From: CAJMSU01 sp964650315
GTDB lineage: Bacteria; Bacillota_I; Bacilli_A; RF39; UBA660
DNA length: 49,410 nt
Direction: 5' to 3'
NCBI GenBank assembly: GCA_964650315.1
Contig: CAZYQE010000008.1
Location: 1 to 49,410 of the forward strand
The translations under genes and the position numbers were made by a program. The notes beneath the pieces were generated by a model, which did no database searches, had not been told where the DNA came from, and was given only the letters and a program-made list of their open reading frames with translations. Positions 35,396-43,322 of this stretch are shown in pieces (the first letter of the stretch is position 1; the number at the start of each line of letters is the position of its first letter).

Positions 35396-36612
35396 ATTAA
35401 TAACTCAATAGCTTTTTGCAATTGGTTATCATTTCCATCTGTAGGATTATCCTTATATTTATCACTTAACTTAACTACATGTGTAGGTTCTATTCCTTTT
35501 TTATCTATCCAATTACCTTTAGGACTTAACCATTTTTCAGTAGTATATTTAAGACTAGATCCATTAGATAATCTATATGCTTTTTGAACAGTACCCTTAC
35601 CATAAGATTTTTCACCTACAATAACACTATTATCATAAGATTCTTTAAAAGCTGCTGCTAATAGTTCTGAGGCTGAAGCACTACCCTGATTAATTAAAAC
35701 TGCTATTTTATAATTTCTTTTTTCTGAAGTAGTAGAATATATTTTTGTTTTCTTTCCTTTAGAATCAATTTGATATAAAACTTTCTTTTTATTCATAAAT
35801 TCTTCTAATATACTAGTTACTTGATTAAGATGTCCTCCTGGATTAGATCTAACATCAATAATTAAAGAATCTATTTTTTTCTTTTCTAACTTATTAAGTT
35901 CTTTATTAAATTGCTTATATGTATTAGCTGCAAAAGAACTTATATAAATATAACCAATCTTTTTTTTATTCTTATTAATTATCTTACTAGTTACAGAAGG
36001 TATAGATACATTATCTCTTACAATAGTTTTAGTTATTTTTTCTTTACCTCTTAAAACAGTAATATCGACCTTAGTTCCTCTTTTACCTTTAATAAGTTTA
36101 GTTAAACCATCAATTTTCATAGAACTAACATCTTTACCATCAACTTTTACAAATATATCTCCTATTTTTAAACCACCTTTTTGAGCAGGAGAATTTTTAA
36201 ATATATCAAGTATATAATTACGATTATCCTTATTAGTAACAGTAACTCCTATACCAACATAAGAACCATCTATGATTTGGTTAAAACTTTCTGCATCTTT
36301 TCCATTCATATATAAAGAATATGGATCATCTAAAGATTCAATCATACCTTTAATAGCAGCATCAACCAATTCTTTCTCACTAACATTATCATAGTAATTA
36401 TCAAGTATATTATCATATGTAGATACAAATTCTTGTAGTTCTGGAGACATTTTAACTCCTGAAACACTTTTAGTAGTATTAGAAATTATATTACCAACAA
36501 CCACACCAAATAATATTGATACTACAACAATAACCAACACTTCAAAAGTATTAAAACCAGATTTCTTTTCTACAATAACTTCTCTTACTGTATCTTTATT
36601 ATCCTTTTTCAT
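35389..36612 (-). CDS. S41 family C-terminal processing peptidase (CtpA/CtpB-like)
   Basis: 407 aa. One membrane segment (about 26-46), then a PDZ domain (about 110-190: YVGIGVTVTNKDNR, NSPAQKGGLKIGDIF) and the S41 catalytic core with Ser in QGSASASELLAAAF and Lys in GEKSYGKGTVQ. It is an extracytoplasmic serine protease; Bacillus CtpB also acts in sporulation signalling. The start at 36612 follows GAAGGTGATACA; the alternative at 36648 has no ribosome site. Confidence 0.93.
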   Translation of the reverse strand: MKKDNKDTVREVIVEKKSGFNTFEVLVIVVVSILFGVVVGNIISNTTKSVSGVKMSPELQEFVSTYDNILDNYYDNVSEKELVDAAIKGMIESLDDPYSLYMNGKDAESFNQIIDGSYVGIGVTVTNKDNRNYILDIFKNSPAQKGGLKIGDIFVKVDGKDVSSMKIDGLTKLIKGKRGTKVDITVLRGKEKITKTIVRDNVSIPSVTSKIINKNKKKIGYIYISSFAANTYKQFNKELNKLEKKKIDSLIIDVRSNPGGHLNQVTSILEEFMNKKKVLYQIDSKGKKTKIYSTTSEKRNYKIAVLINQGSASASELLAAAFKESYDNSVIVGEKSYGKGTVQKAYRLSNGSSLKYTTEKWLSPKGNWIDKKGIEPTHVVKLSDKYKDNPTDGNDNQLQKAIELLIK

Positions 36613-36672
36613 TGTATCACCTTCATATACACTAACATCATAACACAATAATACTAATTTTAGAATTATTTT

Positions 36673-36692
36673 AAAAAAAAGACCTCTGTCTT
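36673..36692 (-). terminator. terminator after tRNA-Asn
   Basis: Minus-strand AAGAC-AGAG-GTCTT followed by six T, eight bases after the tRNA CCA end. Confidence 0.8.
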
Positions 36693-36699
36693 ATAAAAA

Positions 36700-36776
36700 T
36701 GGCGCCTCAACTAGGACTTGAACCTAGGACCCCTTGATTAACAGTCAAGTGCTCTAACCAGCTGAGCTATTGAGGC
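36700..36776 (-). tRNA. tRNA-Asn (anticodon GTT)
   Basis: 77 bases including an encoded CCA. Acceptor stem GCCTCAA / TTGAGGC with discriminator G73 (usual for Asn), D arm GCTCAGCTGGTTAGAGC, anticodon arm CTTGA-CTGTTAA-TCAAG with anticodon GTT, and T arm CTAGG-TTCAAGT-CCTAG. It is a single tRNA with its own terminator. Confidence 0.97.
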
Positions 36777-36785
36777 ATAAGAGTA

Positions 36786-37325
36786 TTATTGTTCTAAATA
36801 CCCTTTAATACTTTCATATCCTTCAATGTATTTTTCTACTTTTTTATTATTAAACTTAATAAGAGTCGGTCCAGCTATTGCTAATTCTTCTACTTTAGTA
36901 GGATTAGTATTTGCTTGACTAGAAGCATGTTTCTTATTAAAACTACTACTCATATCTACAGTATAAATATATAAAGGTTTACTCTTAGATTCATAATTAT
37001 TAATTAAATTACTCATCTTAGTATTTAAATCACTATCTGACATATTATAATATAAAACTAAATATTCTCCATCAGATACATTAAAACTATTACCTAACAA
37101 TATTTTTTGATAACCAATTTCTACACTACTATTAGATTCCTTACTATTAGATTTAGAACTCTTCTTATTAGTAAGATATGTTGTTAATAAAAAGAATAGT
37201 CCTAAAATAATTAAAACAATACATAATAACCTAATTATTTTATGCATTTCATCTTTCACAGTAGTATTAACTACTTCTACTTCTTTTTTATTTAATTTTT
37301 TCTTATTATTTTTTTTCTTTGCCAC
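36786..37325 (-). CDS. membrane-anchored thioredoxin-like protein without CXXC
   Basis: 179 aa. GTG start preceded by TTAGGTGATTTT. Lys-rich cytoplasmic N terminus, one membrane segment (about 33-52), a Ser-rich linker, then a domain resembling a thioredoxin fold: EYLVLYYNMSD at the place of the active-site strand and IAGPTLIKFNNKKVEKYIEG with the cis-proline of the fold near the C terminus. The CXXC redox pair is absent (Asn-Met-Ser-Asp at that place), so a redox role is unlikely. The fold call is by motif only. The tRNA gene follows 9 bases after the stop. Confidence 0.65.
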   Translation of the reverse strand: MAKKKNNKKKLNKKEVEVVNTTVKDEMHKIIRLLCIVLIILGLFFLLTTYLTNKKSSKSNSKESNSSVEIGYQKILLGNSFNVSDGEYLVLYYNMSDSDLNTKMSNLINNYESKSKPLYIYTVDMSSSFNKKHASSQANTNPTKVEELAIAGPTLIKFNNKKVEKYIEGYESIKGYLEQ

Positions 37326-37354
37326 AAAATCACCTAATGAAATTATAGCATAAG

Positions 37355-37379
37355 AAAAAATAGAGGTAAAGCCTCTATT
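37355..37379 (-). terminator. terminator after the LolA-like lipoprotein gene
   Basis: Minus-strand stem AATAGAGG / CCTCTATT with a 5-base loop, then six T. It overlaps the stop codon. Confidence 0.85.
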
Positions 37380-38367
37380 TCATGGTCTGAACTAAATTAA
37401 TAGATTGAGCAATTTCTACTAATTCTTTTTTATTTAAAACATCACTAACTATATAATAATCAATACCATTACTAGACCAAGATAAAGATTTATCTGTCAT
37501 TACTCCTAATGTATCCATTAGTCTATATGGTTCTCCATAAGTTGGAATCACTGTGAATTCATTCTCTATTTTTGAAGTTTCTTCCACTAACAAGAATGGT
37601 TTTTGTCCATCAAAAGTCATTATAATTCTTTTACCCTTATCTTTATTCAATTTCTCTTCATTAGTTAATTTAGTACCACTAGGTACAAACAAAGGATATA
37701 TACTATCATCTAAATTGCTAGTTTCTTTAACTTTCTTATTAGAACCATAATTTTTCATTATATTATTTAAATTAAAGTAACTATTATTAAATCTTTTATT
37801 ATAAGTAATATTATTAAACTTCATTGTCATAATAGGACTATTATTTTTATCATAAACAATTACTTTCTTAATAATTAATTTTTTAGATAAGATTATTTTC
37901 TGTTTTACTAGTTTTTTATTATTAGGATAATTTACTTTAGTTATAAATTGATAATTATTTTTAGTCTTTATAAATTTCCTATCTTTATCATTCTTTATAT
38001 CATTAACTATAGCTTTTAATAAATATATTTGTGAATTATTATAAGGCCAATCACTTTGAAATTTAAAACTTTTATTTAAAGATGGAGTTAATACATATAC
38101 AGATTTATTATTTTTAAGAATAATCTGTGTATGATTATTATTAGTATTAGTTAAATTAACTTTATAATAATTAGGCTCTTTATAACTTACACTTACTTTA
38201 TATTTATATACTTCATCATTATTAACTATTTCTAAATTTCCATCTAATCCATAAGATTTAATATTATCAATTTTTTTAGACAAATCTTTTACAATAGAAT
38301 TCTCCCCATATTTAGAACACCCAACTAATAGAAATAATCCAATAAGTAAAACAAGTATTTTCTTCAT
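37375..38367 (-). CDS. LolA-like lipoprotein with DUF4367-type C terminus (YdcC/GerS-like)
   Basis: 330 aa. The lipobox FLLVGC puts the lipid on Cys17. The first part (about 25-210) has the pattern of LolA-like sporulation lipoproteins: SYKEPNYYKVNLTNTNNNH, then SVYVLTPSLNKSFKFQSDWP. The end (about 260-330) looks like DUF4367: GVMTDKSLSWSSNGIDYYIV followed by ELVEIAQSI. Bacillus YdcC and Clostridioides GerS, lipoproteins of sporulation and germination, share the first domain. Function here is inferred from fold only. Confidence 0.7.
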   Translation of the reverse strand: MKKILVLLIGLFLLVGCSKYGENSIVKDLSKKIDNIKSYGLDGNLEIVNNDEVYKYKVSVSYKEPNYYKVNLTNTNNNHTQIILKNNKSVYVLTPSLNKSFKFQSDWPYNNSQIYLLKAIVNDIKNDKDRKFIKTKNNYQFITKVNYPNNKKLVKQKIILSKKLIIKKVIVYDKNNSPIMTMKFNNITYNKRFNNSYFNLNNIMKNYGSNKKVKETSNLDDSIYPLFVPSGTKLTNEEKLNKDKGKRIIMTFDGQKPFLLVEETSKIENEFTVIPTYGEPYRLMDTLGVMTDKSLSWSSNGIDYYIVSDVLNKKELVEIAQSINLVQTMK

Positions 38368-38421
38368 AATTCACCTCTTTATATTCTACTTAATTATATG
38401 GATATTAATATTTTTTATTAC

Positions 38422-38450
38422 AAAAAAAAGAAATAGTAATAACTATTTCT
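38422..38450 (-). terminator. terminator after cdaR
   Basis: Minus-strand stem AGAAATAG / CTATTTCT with a 6-base loop, followed by seven T. It overlaps the stop. Confidence 0.85.
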
Positions 38451-39798
38451 CTGAAATCTTAATTCTAACTTTCTTAGTCTTAGATGTGTATTTAAGTTTA
38501 ACATCATCACCTGTAACTTTAACAGGTACTTCATGCTCACCTACTCCATAATTCTTAAGATTAATATATGCATGGATAGATGAAGGATCAAGTTTACTTA
38601 TATTTTCTTGACTACCCTTAACAACTACAGTAACCTTAATGTCTTTTTCAGATAATGCCTGAGCTTTATATCTACTATCAAGATTTTCTGTCGAGATAGA
38701 TATGTTATTAAACTCTTTAGTAGTAGAATTATCTATACCAACTTTAACAGTAATTGTTTTAGCACTAATTTCTGTAATACCCTTTGGTTTTTTAAGAGTT
38801 ACATTGTATTCCTTAGAAGAAGATAATCCTTTAACATCTACTTCTACTTTAAGACTTTCAATCTTATCTACAGCAGCTTCTTCTCCATATACAGTAACCT
38901 TAGAAATATTAGTATCAATATAACTAATTGATTTACCAAAAGCTACATTACCCTTAGGTACTACCTTAATAGGTATTTCCTTAGATGGAGATGTAATAGT
39001 TAACTTAGCATCTACAGTCTTAGGAACTACTTCAACATTAACTACTTTACCATTAGTATCATAAGCAACTAGTGGAACATCTTTTAATGTAATCTCTCCT
39101 GCTTTAGGATTCTTAAGATTATTAACATCAACTAAAGCCTTAACAGTTGCAACTTTCTTAAGTTTATATTCTGCTCCCTTAATAATAACATCAGTTCTAT
39201 CAAGTTCAACATTTTCAATATATAACTTCTTATCTAGATTATCTTTATGTAATATATCAACAGTTAAGTTTCTAGTATCACTAACTTTCTCATGTATTGT
39301 AACTGTTACTTGTGAAGGATTAAGTTTGTAATCAAGCGATTTTAATCTTTGTGAATACTTCAAAGTAACTTTATGATTACCAGGTTTTAATCCAGTTAAA
39401 TCAACACTAACTCCTTTAGAAGGAGATTGTTTAGCTAAAAATATATGTCTTCTTTGTCCTACTAATGTAATATCAACTGTCTTAGGTAATCCTTCAACAA
39501 CATATAACTCCTCATTATAAACAGCAGTTACCGGTTGATTATAAAGTATTTCAGCATATTTATCTATCATAACACTAGATTCCTTATCAATAACAAAGAA
39601 TATACCAAAAGCTAAAATCAAACTAACAACTATTAATATAGATTTATTACCTGTAATTCTATCAATACTTTTAGAATTAGTTTCTACAAAATCCATTATC
39701 TTTAAGATAACCTTAGTAATTGGTGTTATTAACCATTTATCAAAGAATGAACCTATTAGTTGAAATAATTTTCCAATACCTCTACTCTTCTTATTCAT
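38443..39798 (-). CDS. cdaR: CdaR, YbbR-domain regulator of diadenylate cyclase
   Basis: 451 aa. N-terminal membrane segment (about 53-72, ILIVVSLILAFGIFFVIDKE), then about four extracellular YbbR-type repeats (first around YNQPVTAVYNEELYVVEGLP, each about 80 residues). CdaR binds CdaA at the membrane and tunes c-di-AMP synthesis. The start at 39798 overlaps the cdaA stop by 8 bases and has AGGAAGAG upstream; the ATG at 39813 lies in that ribosome site. The usual third gene of this operon, glmM, is missing: a terminator follows directly. Confidence 0.92.
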   Translation of the reverse strand: MNKKSRGIGKLFQLIGSFFDKWLITPITKVILKIMDFVETNSKSIDRITGNKSILIVVSLILAFGIFFVIDKESSVMIDKYAEILYNQPVTAVYNEELYVVEGLPKTVDITLVGQRRHIFLAKQSPSKGVSVDLTGLKPGNHKVTLKYSQRLKSLDYKLNPSQVTVTIHEKVSDTRNLTVDILHKDNLDKKLYIENVELDRTDVIIKGAEYKLKKVATVKALVDVNNLKNPKAGEITLKDVPLVAYDTNGKVVNVEVVPKTVDAKLTITSPSKEIPIKVVPKGNVAFGKSISYIDTNISKVTVYGEEAAVDKIESLKVEVDVKGLSSSKEYNVTLKKPKGITEISAKTITVKVGIDNSTTKEFNNISISTENLDSRYKAQALSEKDIKVTVVVKGSQENISKLDPSSIHAYINLKNYGVGEHEVPVKVTGDDVKLKYTSKTKKVRIKISEK

Positions 39799-40615
39799 AA
39801 ATCTCTTCCTCATCTATTTCTTCAAAATCTTCTTCTGTTTCTTGTTTAGGTCTAAGTTCATCTATTAATAACATTCTAACATCATCAATTGTTAAGTTAT
39901 ATAACATTTCTCCTTTAAGAGCAATAGAAATTCTACCAGTCTCTTCAGAAACAACAATACATATAGCATCTGTTTCTTCAGCTAAACCTAATGCTGCTCT
40001 ATGTCTAGTACCAAGTCTTCTATTAATCTTTTGACTATTACTTGTAGGGAAAACTGCTCCTGCACAAGTAATCCTATCACCTTGGATAATAACTCCACCA
40101 TCGTGTAGTGGATTTCCTTCATAGAAGATTGCTATTAATAAGTCACTAGATAAATCCGCATATAACTTCTTAGCTTTATCTATATAATTACCTAAACTAA
40201 TATCTCTTTCAATAACAATTAAAGCACCAATTTTATCTTTTCTAAGATAATCAATTGCATTAACCATTTCATAAACAACATGTTCTCTTTCATCAACAGT
40301 TAATACTTTATGACGTCCTAATAATTGACTTCTTCCTAATTGTTCAAGAATAGTTCTAATTTCAGGTTGGAATATAATTATTAATGAGATTGGTCCCCAT
40401 TGAATAATATAATCAAGTAATACACCTATTGTTGTAAAACCTAACCAATCACTAATTAACTTTAATATTACAATAAATGCAACACCTTTAAATATTAAAG
40501 ATAATTTTACGTTATTACGTATATTCTTAAGTATATAGTAAATAATTAACCATACTATTCCAATATCAGCTAATTTTCTTAGTATAGATAATACATTAGT
40601 CATATTAAATACCAT
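39791..40615 (-). CDS. cdaA: diadenylate cyclase CdaA
   Basis: 274 aa, the standard length. Three N-terminal membrane segments, then a DAC domain with the DGA-type motif as HDGGVIIQGDRI (DGG instead of DGA) and the RHR motif GTRHRAALGLAEETDA. It joins two ATP into c-di-AMP, which controls potassium and osmolyte balance and wall homeostasis. The start at 40615 follows AAAGGAGATGTTTTC; the longer in-frame start at 40693 would fall on the promoter's -35 box. Confidence 0.96.
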   Translation of the reverse strand: MVFNMTNVLSILRKLADIGIVWLIIYYILKNIRNNVKLSLIFKGVAFIVILKLISDWLGFTTIGVLLDYIIQWGPISLIIIFQPEIRTILEQLGRSQLLGRHKVLTVDEREHVVYEMVNAIDYLRKDKIGALIVIERDISLGNYIDKAKKLYADLSSDLLIAIFYEGNPLHDGGVIIQGDRITCAGAVFPTSNSQKINRRLGTRHRAALGLAEETDAICIVVSEETGRISIALKGEMLYNLTIDDVRMLLIDELRPKQETEEDFEEIDEEEIYE

Positions 40616-40664
40616 GAAAACATCTCCTTTGTCATCTTTTTTTATTACTCGTATTCTATCTATT

Positions 40665-40693
40665 ATGATAACATTTTTTAGTCTCTTTGACAA
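40665..40693 (-). promoter_or_regulatory. promoter of cdaA-cdaR
   Basis: Minus strand TTGTCA (40688-40693), 17 bases, TATCAT (40665-40670). Confidence 0.75.
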
Positions 40694-40702
40694 CAGTAGA
40701 AT

Positions 40703-40735
40703 ACAAAAAAATTAAGACCATTTTGATCTTAATTA
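40703..40735 (-). terminator. second of two tandem terminators after the DUF378 gene
   Basis: Minus-strand stem AATTAAGA / TCTTAATT with a loop of about 9 bases, followed by T residues. Confidence 0.7.
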
Positions 40736-40740
40736 GTATA

Positions 40741-40760
40741 AAAAAGATAGAAATCTATCT
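40741..40760 (-). terminator. first of two tandem terminators after the DUF378 gene
   Basis: Minus-strand stem AGATAG / CTATCT with a 4-base loop, then TTTTT. It overlaps the stop codon. Confidence 0.7.
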
Positions 40761-40955
40761 ACTTTCAATATGATTAAATAAAATACCAATATTTACTAAA
40801 CCACAAATACCTACTAGTGTATAAATAATTCTACTAAGTAGTGATCCAGTACCAAATATTGCATCAACCAAATTGAAATCTAGAAGTCCTATTAGACCCC
40901 AATTAACTGCTCCAATAATAGTAATTACTAATAAAATTTTTTGAATTTTCTCCAT
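40755..40955 (-). CDS. DUF378 domain-containing small membrane protein
   Basis: 66 aa with two membrane segments. The family signature is visible: IGAVNWGLIGLLDFNLVDAI, then the second segment IIYTLVGICGLVNIGIL. Function unknown in all members I know. The ribosome site AGGAGGAATAATT is strong. It is transcribed alone, ending in two hairpins before the cdaA promoter. Confidence 0.9.
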   Translation of the reverse strand: MEKIQKILLVITIIGAVNWGLIGLLDFNLVDAIFGTGSLLSRIIYTLVGICGLVNIGILFNHIESR

Positions 40956-41020
40956 AATTATTCCTCCTACAATATATTATTAACAAAACAATTATAAATA
41001 TTCATTTTTTATAAAAAGAA

Positions 41021-41521
41021 TTAGTAATACTCTACTAATTCTTCTATATTCTTTCTTATATTATGACGAGGACTATCAGGACAATCACCAGTTCTATAAC
41101 CTACTGGTAATAATGCCACAGGTATAAACTCTTCAGGTATATCAAACTCCTCTATTAAAATATTCCTATCAAATAAATCTATCCAAATATTATCTATTCC
41201 AATATTAGTTGCTTCTAACATCATATGAGTTGTAACTATAGATGCATCTATATCAGAAGTAGAATGAGTTCCATCGCTAAATGCTTCTTTAGTATTAGCA
41301 CATATTATAAATACAACAGGTGCATTATATCTACATCTAGATGCTTTATCTATAGAACCTAATTTTTCTTTTACTACATAAATTTTAATAGGTTGTATAT
41401 TCTTAGCAGTAGGAGCTAATCTTCCCGCTTCTAATATTTTATCTATTTTAGATTGTTCTACGTCTTTATTACTAAACTTTCTAGTAGCCTCTCTTTTTCT
41501 AATAACATCTTCAAATTCCAT
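41021..41521 (-). CDS. nitroreductase family protein
   Basis: 166 aa. The FMN-binding N-terminal signature is RKREATRKFSNKDVEQSKID, followed by ILEAGRLAPTAKNIQPIKIY, and the family C terminus IPVALLPVGYRTGDCPDSPR. Members reduce nitro compounds, quinones or flavins with NAD(P)H as FMN-bound dimers. At 166 aa it is at the short end. It begins 9 bases after the cation transporter gene, so the two are co-transcribed; the shared role, if any, is not evident. Confidence 0.9.
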   Translation of the reverse strand: MEFEDVIRKREATRKFSNKDVEQSKIDKILEAGRLAPTAKNIQPIKIYVVKEKLGSIDKASRCRYNAPVVFIICANTKEAFSDGTHSTSDIDASIVTTHMMLEATNIGIDNIWIDLFDRNILIEEFDIPEEFIPVALLPVGYRTGDCPDSPRHNIRKNIEELVEYY

Positions 41522-41530
41522 AATAACCTC

Positions 41531-42403
41531 CTAATGATGATGGTGATGAGACTCAGTTTTAACATCACAATTCTTATCTAAACACTTCTCATCTTTACTT
41601 TCTACTTCAATAGTAACATGAGATATTTTTAATTTTTTTAATTTATTTCTAATATCTTTCTTTATATCTTTAGAATCACTAACTACATGAAGAGTAGCAT
41701 AATTATTATAACCATCTATACTCCAAACATGTATATGATGTATATCTTCTACTCCATCTATTTTTAATAAATTATTTTTTAAATTATCTATAGATACTTC
41801 TTTAGGAGTCTTCTCTAAAAATAAATCTAATACTTTTTTAAAGTTCTTTAAAGCATGGAATAGTATAAATAAAGATACACATATAGACATAATAGGATCT
41901 ATTATCTTAATATCAGTAAAATTCATTATAATAGCACCTATTAGTACTACTACCCATCCTAAAACATCTTCTAACATATGTAAGTTAACTGACCTTTGAT
42001 TAATAGAATCTCCTCTACTAGTAAAATATGCAGCCATAAAGTTAATAATAACTCCAAATATCGCAAATATGATCATTCCACTATAATTAATATCTACAGG
42101 ATGAATTATACGAGTAATCGCACCATATATAACTAGAATAGATCCAACCATTAATATTAAAGTAGTAATAAGACCACCTAATACAGAATATCTAATATAA
42201 CCATAAGTATAATTATTATCTGGATCTTTTTTACTTTTCTTTTCTAAAAAGTAAGAAAGTCCTATACTAATCGCATCCCCCATATCATGAACAGAATCAG
42301 ATATAATTGCAACACTATTAGTAAATATACCTCCAAATAATTCAAATATAGAAAAACCTAAGTTAAGGATGAATGCTATAAAAATATTTCTTTCTGTTTT
42401 CAT
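41531..42403 (-). CDS. cation diffusion facilitator (CDF) family metal exporter
   Basis: 290 aa. Six membrane segments with the metal site residues of the family: SDSVHDMGDAI (His and Asp) in the second segment and HMLEDVLGW (His, Asp) in the fifth. A cytoplasmic C-terminal domain (about 205-275) is followed by a Cys/His tail (CLDKNCDVKTESHHHHH) likely to bind zinc or a similar metal. It exchanges divalent cations for protons. The ribosome site is GGAGGCTTTT. No metalloregulator is adjacent. Confidence 0.93.
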   Translation of the reverse strand: MKTERNIFIAFILNLGFSIFELFGGIFTNSVAIISDSVHDMGDAISIGLSYFLEKKSKKDPDNNYTYGYIRYSVLGGLITTLILMVGSILVIYGAITRIIHPVDINYSGMIIFAIFGVIINFMAAYFTSRGDSINQRSVNLHMLEDVLGWVVVLIGAIIMNFTDIKIIDPIMSICVSLFILFHALKNFKKVLDLFLEKTPKEVSIDNLKNNLLKIDGVEDIHHIHVWSIDGYNNYATLHVVSDSKDIKKDIRNKLKKLKISHVTIEVESKDEKCLDKNCDVKTESHHHHH

Positions 42404-42435
42404 AAAAGCCTCCTACTAATAAATTATATCACAAA

Positions 42436-42461
42436 ATAAAAAAACGAACCTTAAAAGTTCG
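42436..42461 (-). terminator. terminator after ssrA
   Basis: Minus-strand stem CGAAC / GTTCG with a 7-base loop, then seven T, about 12 bases after the tmRNA CCA. Confidence 0.75.
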
Positions 42462-42472
42462 ATTGTTTTCCC

Positions 42473-42841
42473 TGGTGGAGCTGAGGAGAATCGAACTCCT
42501 GTCCGAAAATCCCGGTATATAAACCTCTACAAGTTTAGTTAACTACAAATTCTCATCTATCTAAAAGCTAGTTAACGATTCCTATAGATAGACCAGTCTA
42601 TTAAATTCATCTTATTCCCTAGACAAAAATAAGATATATCCTATTAAAATTAAGCTCTTAAAATCTTCATAGGAAAAAGATTAAAAGAACTGGCTTAAAT
42701 TAAATTAAGCAGCTGCGAATGCAGGCATAGAACCTGCAAAAGCGTTTTCTTCACTGTTTCCAGTTATTATTAATGCCTTAACGTATTGCATACGACTTGC
42801 CATCTATACCCTAAGACTCCCGTCGAAACCAAGTCAGCCCC
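42473..42841 (-). ncRNA. ssrA: transfer-messenger RNA (tmRNA)
   Basis: 369 bases. The 5' end GGGGCTG pairs with the 3' CAGCTCC ahead of ACCA. The tRNA-like part has GGTTTCGAC at the 5' side and a GTTCGATTC T-loop. By alignment with the TATAACT-GGC context of Bacillus tmRNA, the resume codon is GGA (42759-42761) and the tag stop is TAA (42705-42707). The tag would be Ala plus GNSEENAFAGSMPAFAAA, 18 encoded residues, longer than the Bacillus tag but with the usual small hydrophobic end that proteases recognise. It is next to smpB. A TATAAT -10 (42852-42857) lies just upstream. Confidence 0.96.
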
Positions 42842-42880
42842 ATGTGCATAGATTATAACATAAAAACAAGAAAAAAGCCA

Positions 42881-43318
42881 CTAGTAATTCTTTATATTTC
42901 TAGCAACTTCTTTTTTTATATCTCTTTGTTTTAAAGATTCTCTTTTATCATAATCTTTTTTACCTCGACATACTCCAAGTAATACTTTTAATTTATTATT
43001 TTTAAAGTATAATTTTATAGGTATTAAAGTCATTCCTTTTTCTTCTTTTTCTTTTTCTATTCTTTTTATTTCATTCTTATGTAATAATAACTTTCTACTT
43101 CTAGTTTCTTCATGATTAAATTGATTACCCTGTTTATATTGACCTACATACATATTAAGTAAATATACTTCACCTTTTCTTACTATTCCATAAGAATCTT
43201 TAATATTACAACTACCTTCTCTTATAGACTTAATTTCTGTACCAGTAAGAGCAATACCTGCTTCATATGTATCTTCTATAAAATAATCATGTTTAGCTTT
43301 TCTATTTAAGATTTCCAT
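42881..43318 (-). CDS. smpB: SsrA-binding protein SmpB
   Basis: 145 aa. The SmpB core starts NRKAKHDYFIEDTYEAGIAL, followed by GTEIKSIREGSCNIKDSY, and the basic C-terminal tail KKDYDKRESLKQRDIKKEVA enters the mRNA channel. It delivers tmRNA to stalled ribosomes. It lies just before ssrA and 4 bases after the CapA-like gene. Confidence 0.97.
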   Translation of the reverse strand: MEILNRKAKHDYFIEDTYEAGIALTGTEIKSIREGSCNIKDSYGIVRKGEVYLLNMYVGQYKQGNQFNHEETRSRKLLLHKNEIKRIEKEKEEKGMTLIPIKLYFKNNKLKVLLGVCRGKKDYDKRESLKQRDIKKEVARNIKNY

Positions 43319-43322
43319 CTTA

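Noticed and set aside
40616..40693. 26-residue N-terminal extension of CdaA
   Set aside because: It would start on the -35 box of the promoter; the ribosome site and family length support 40615.
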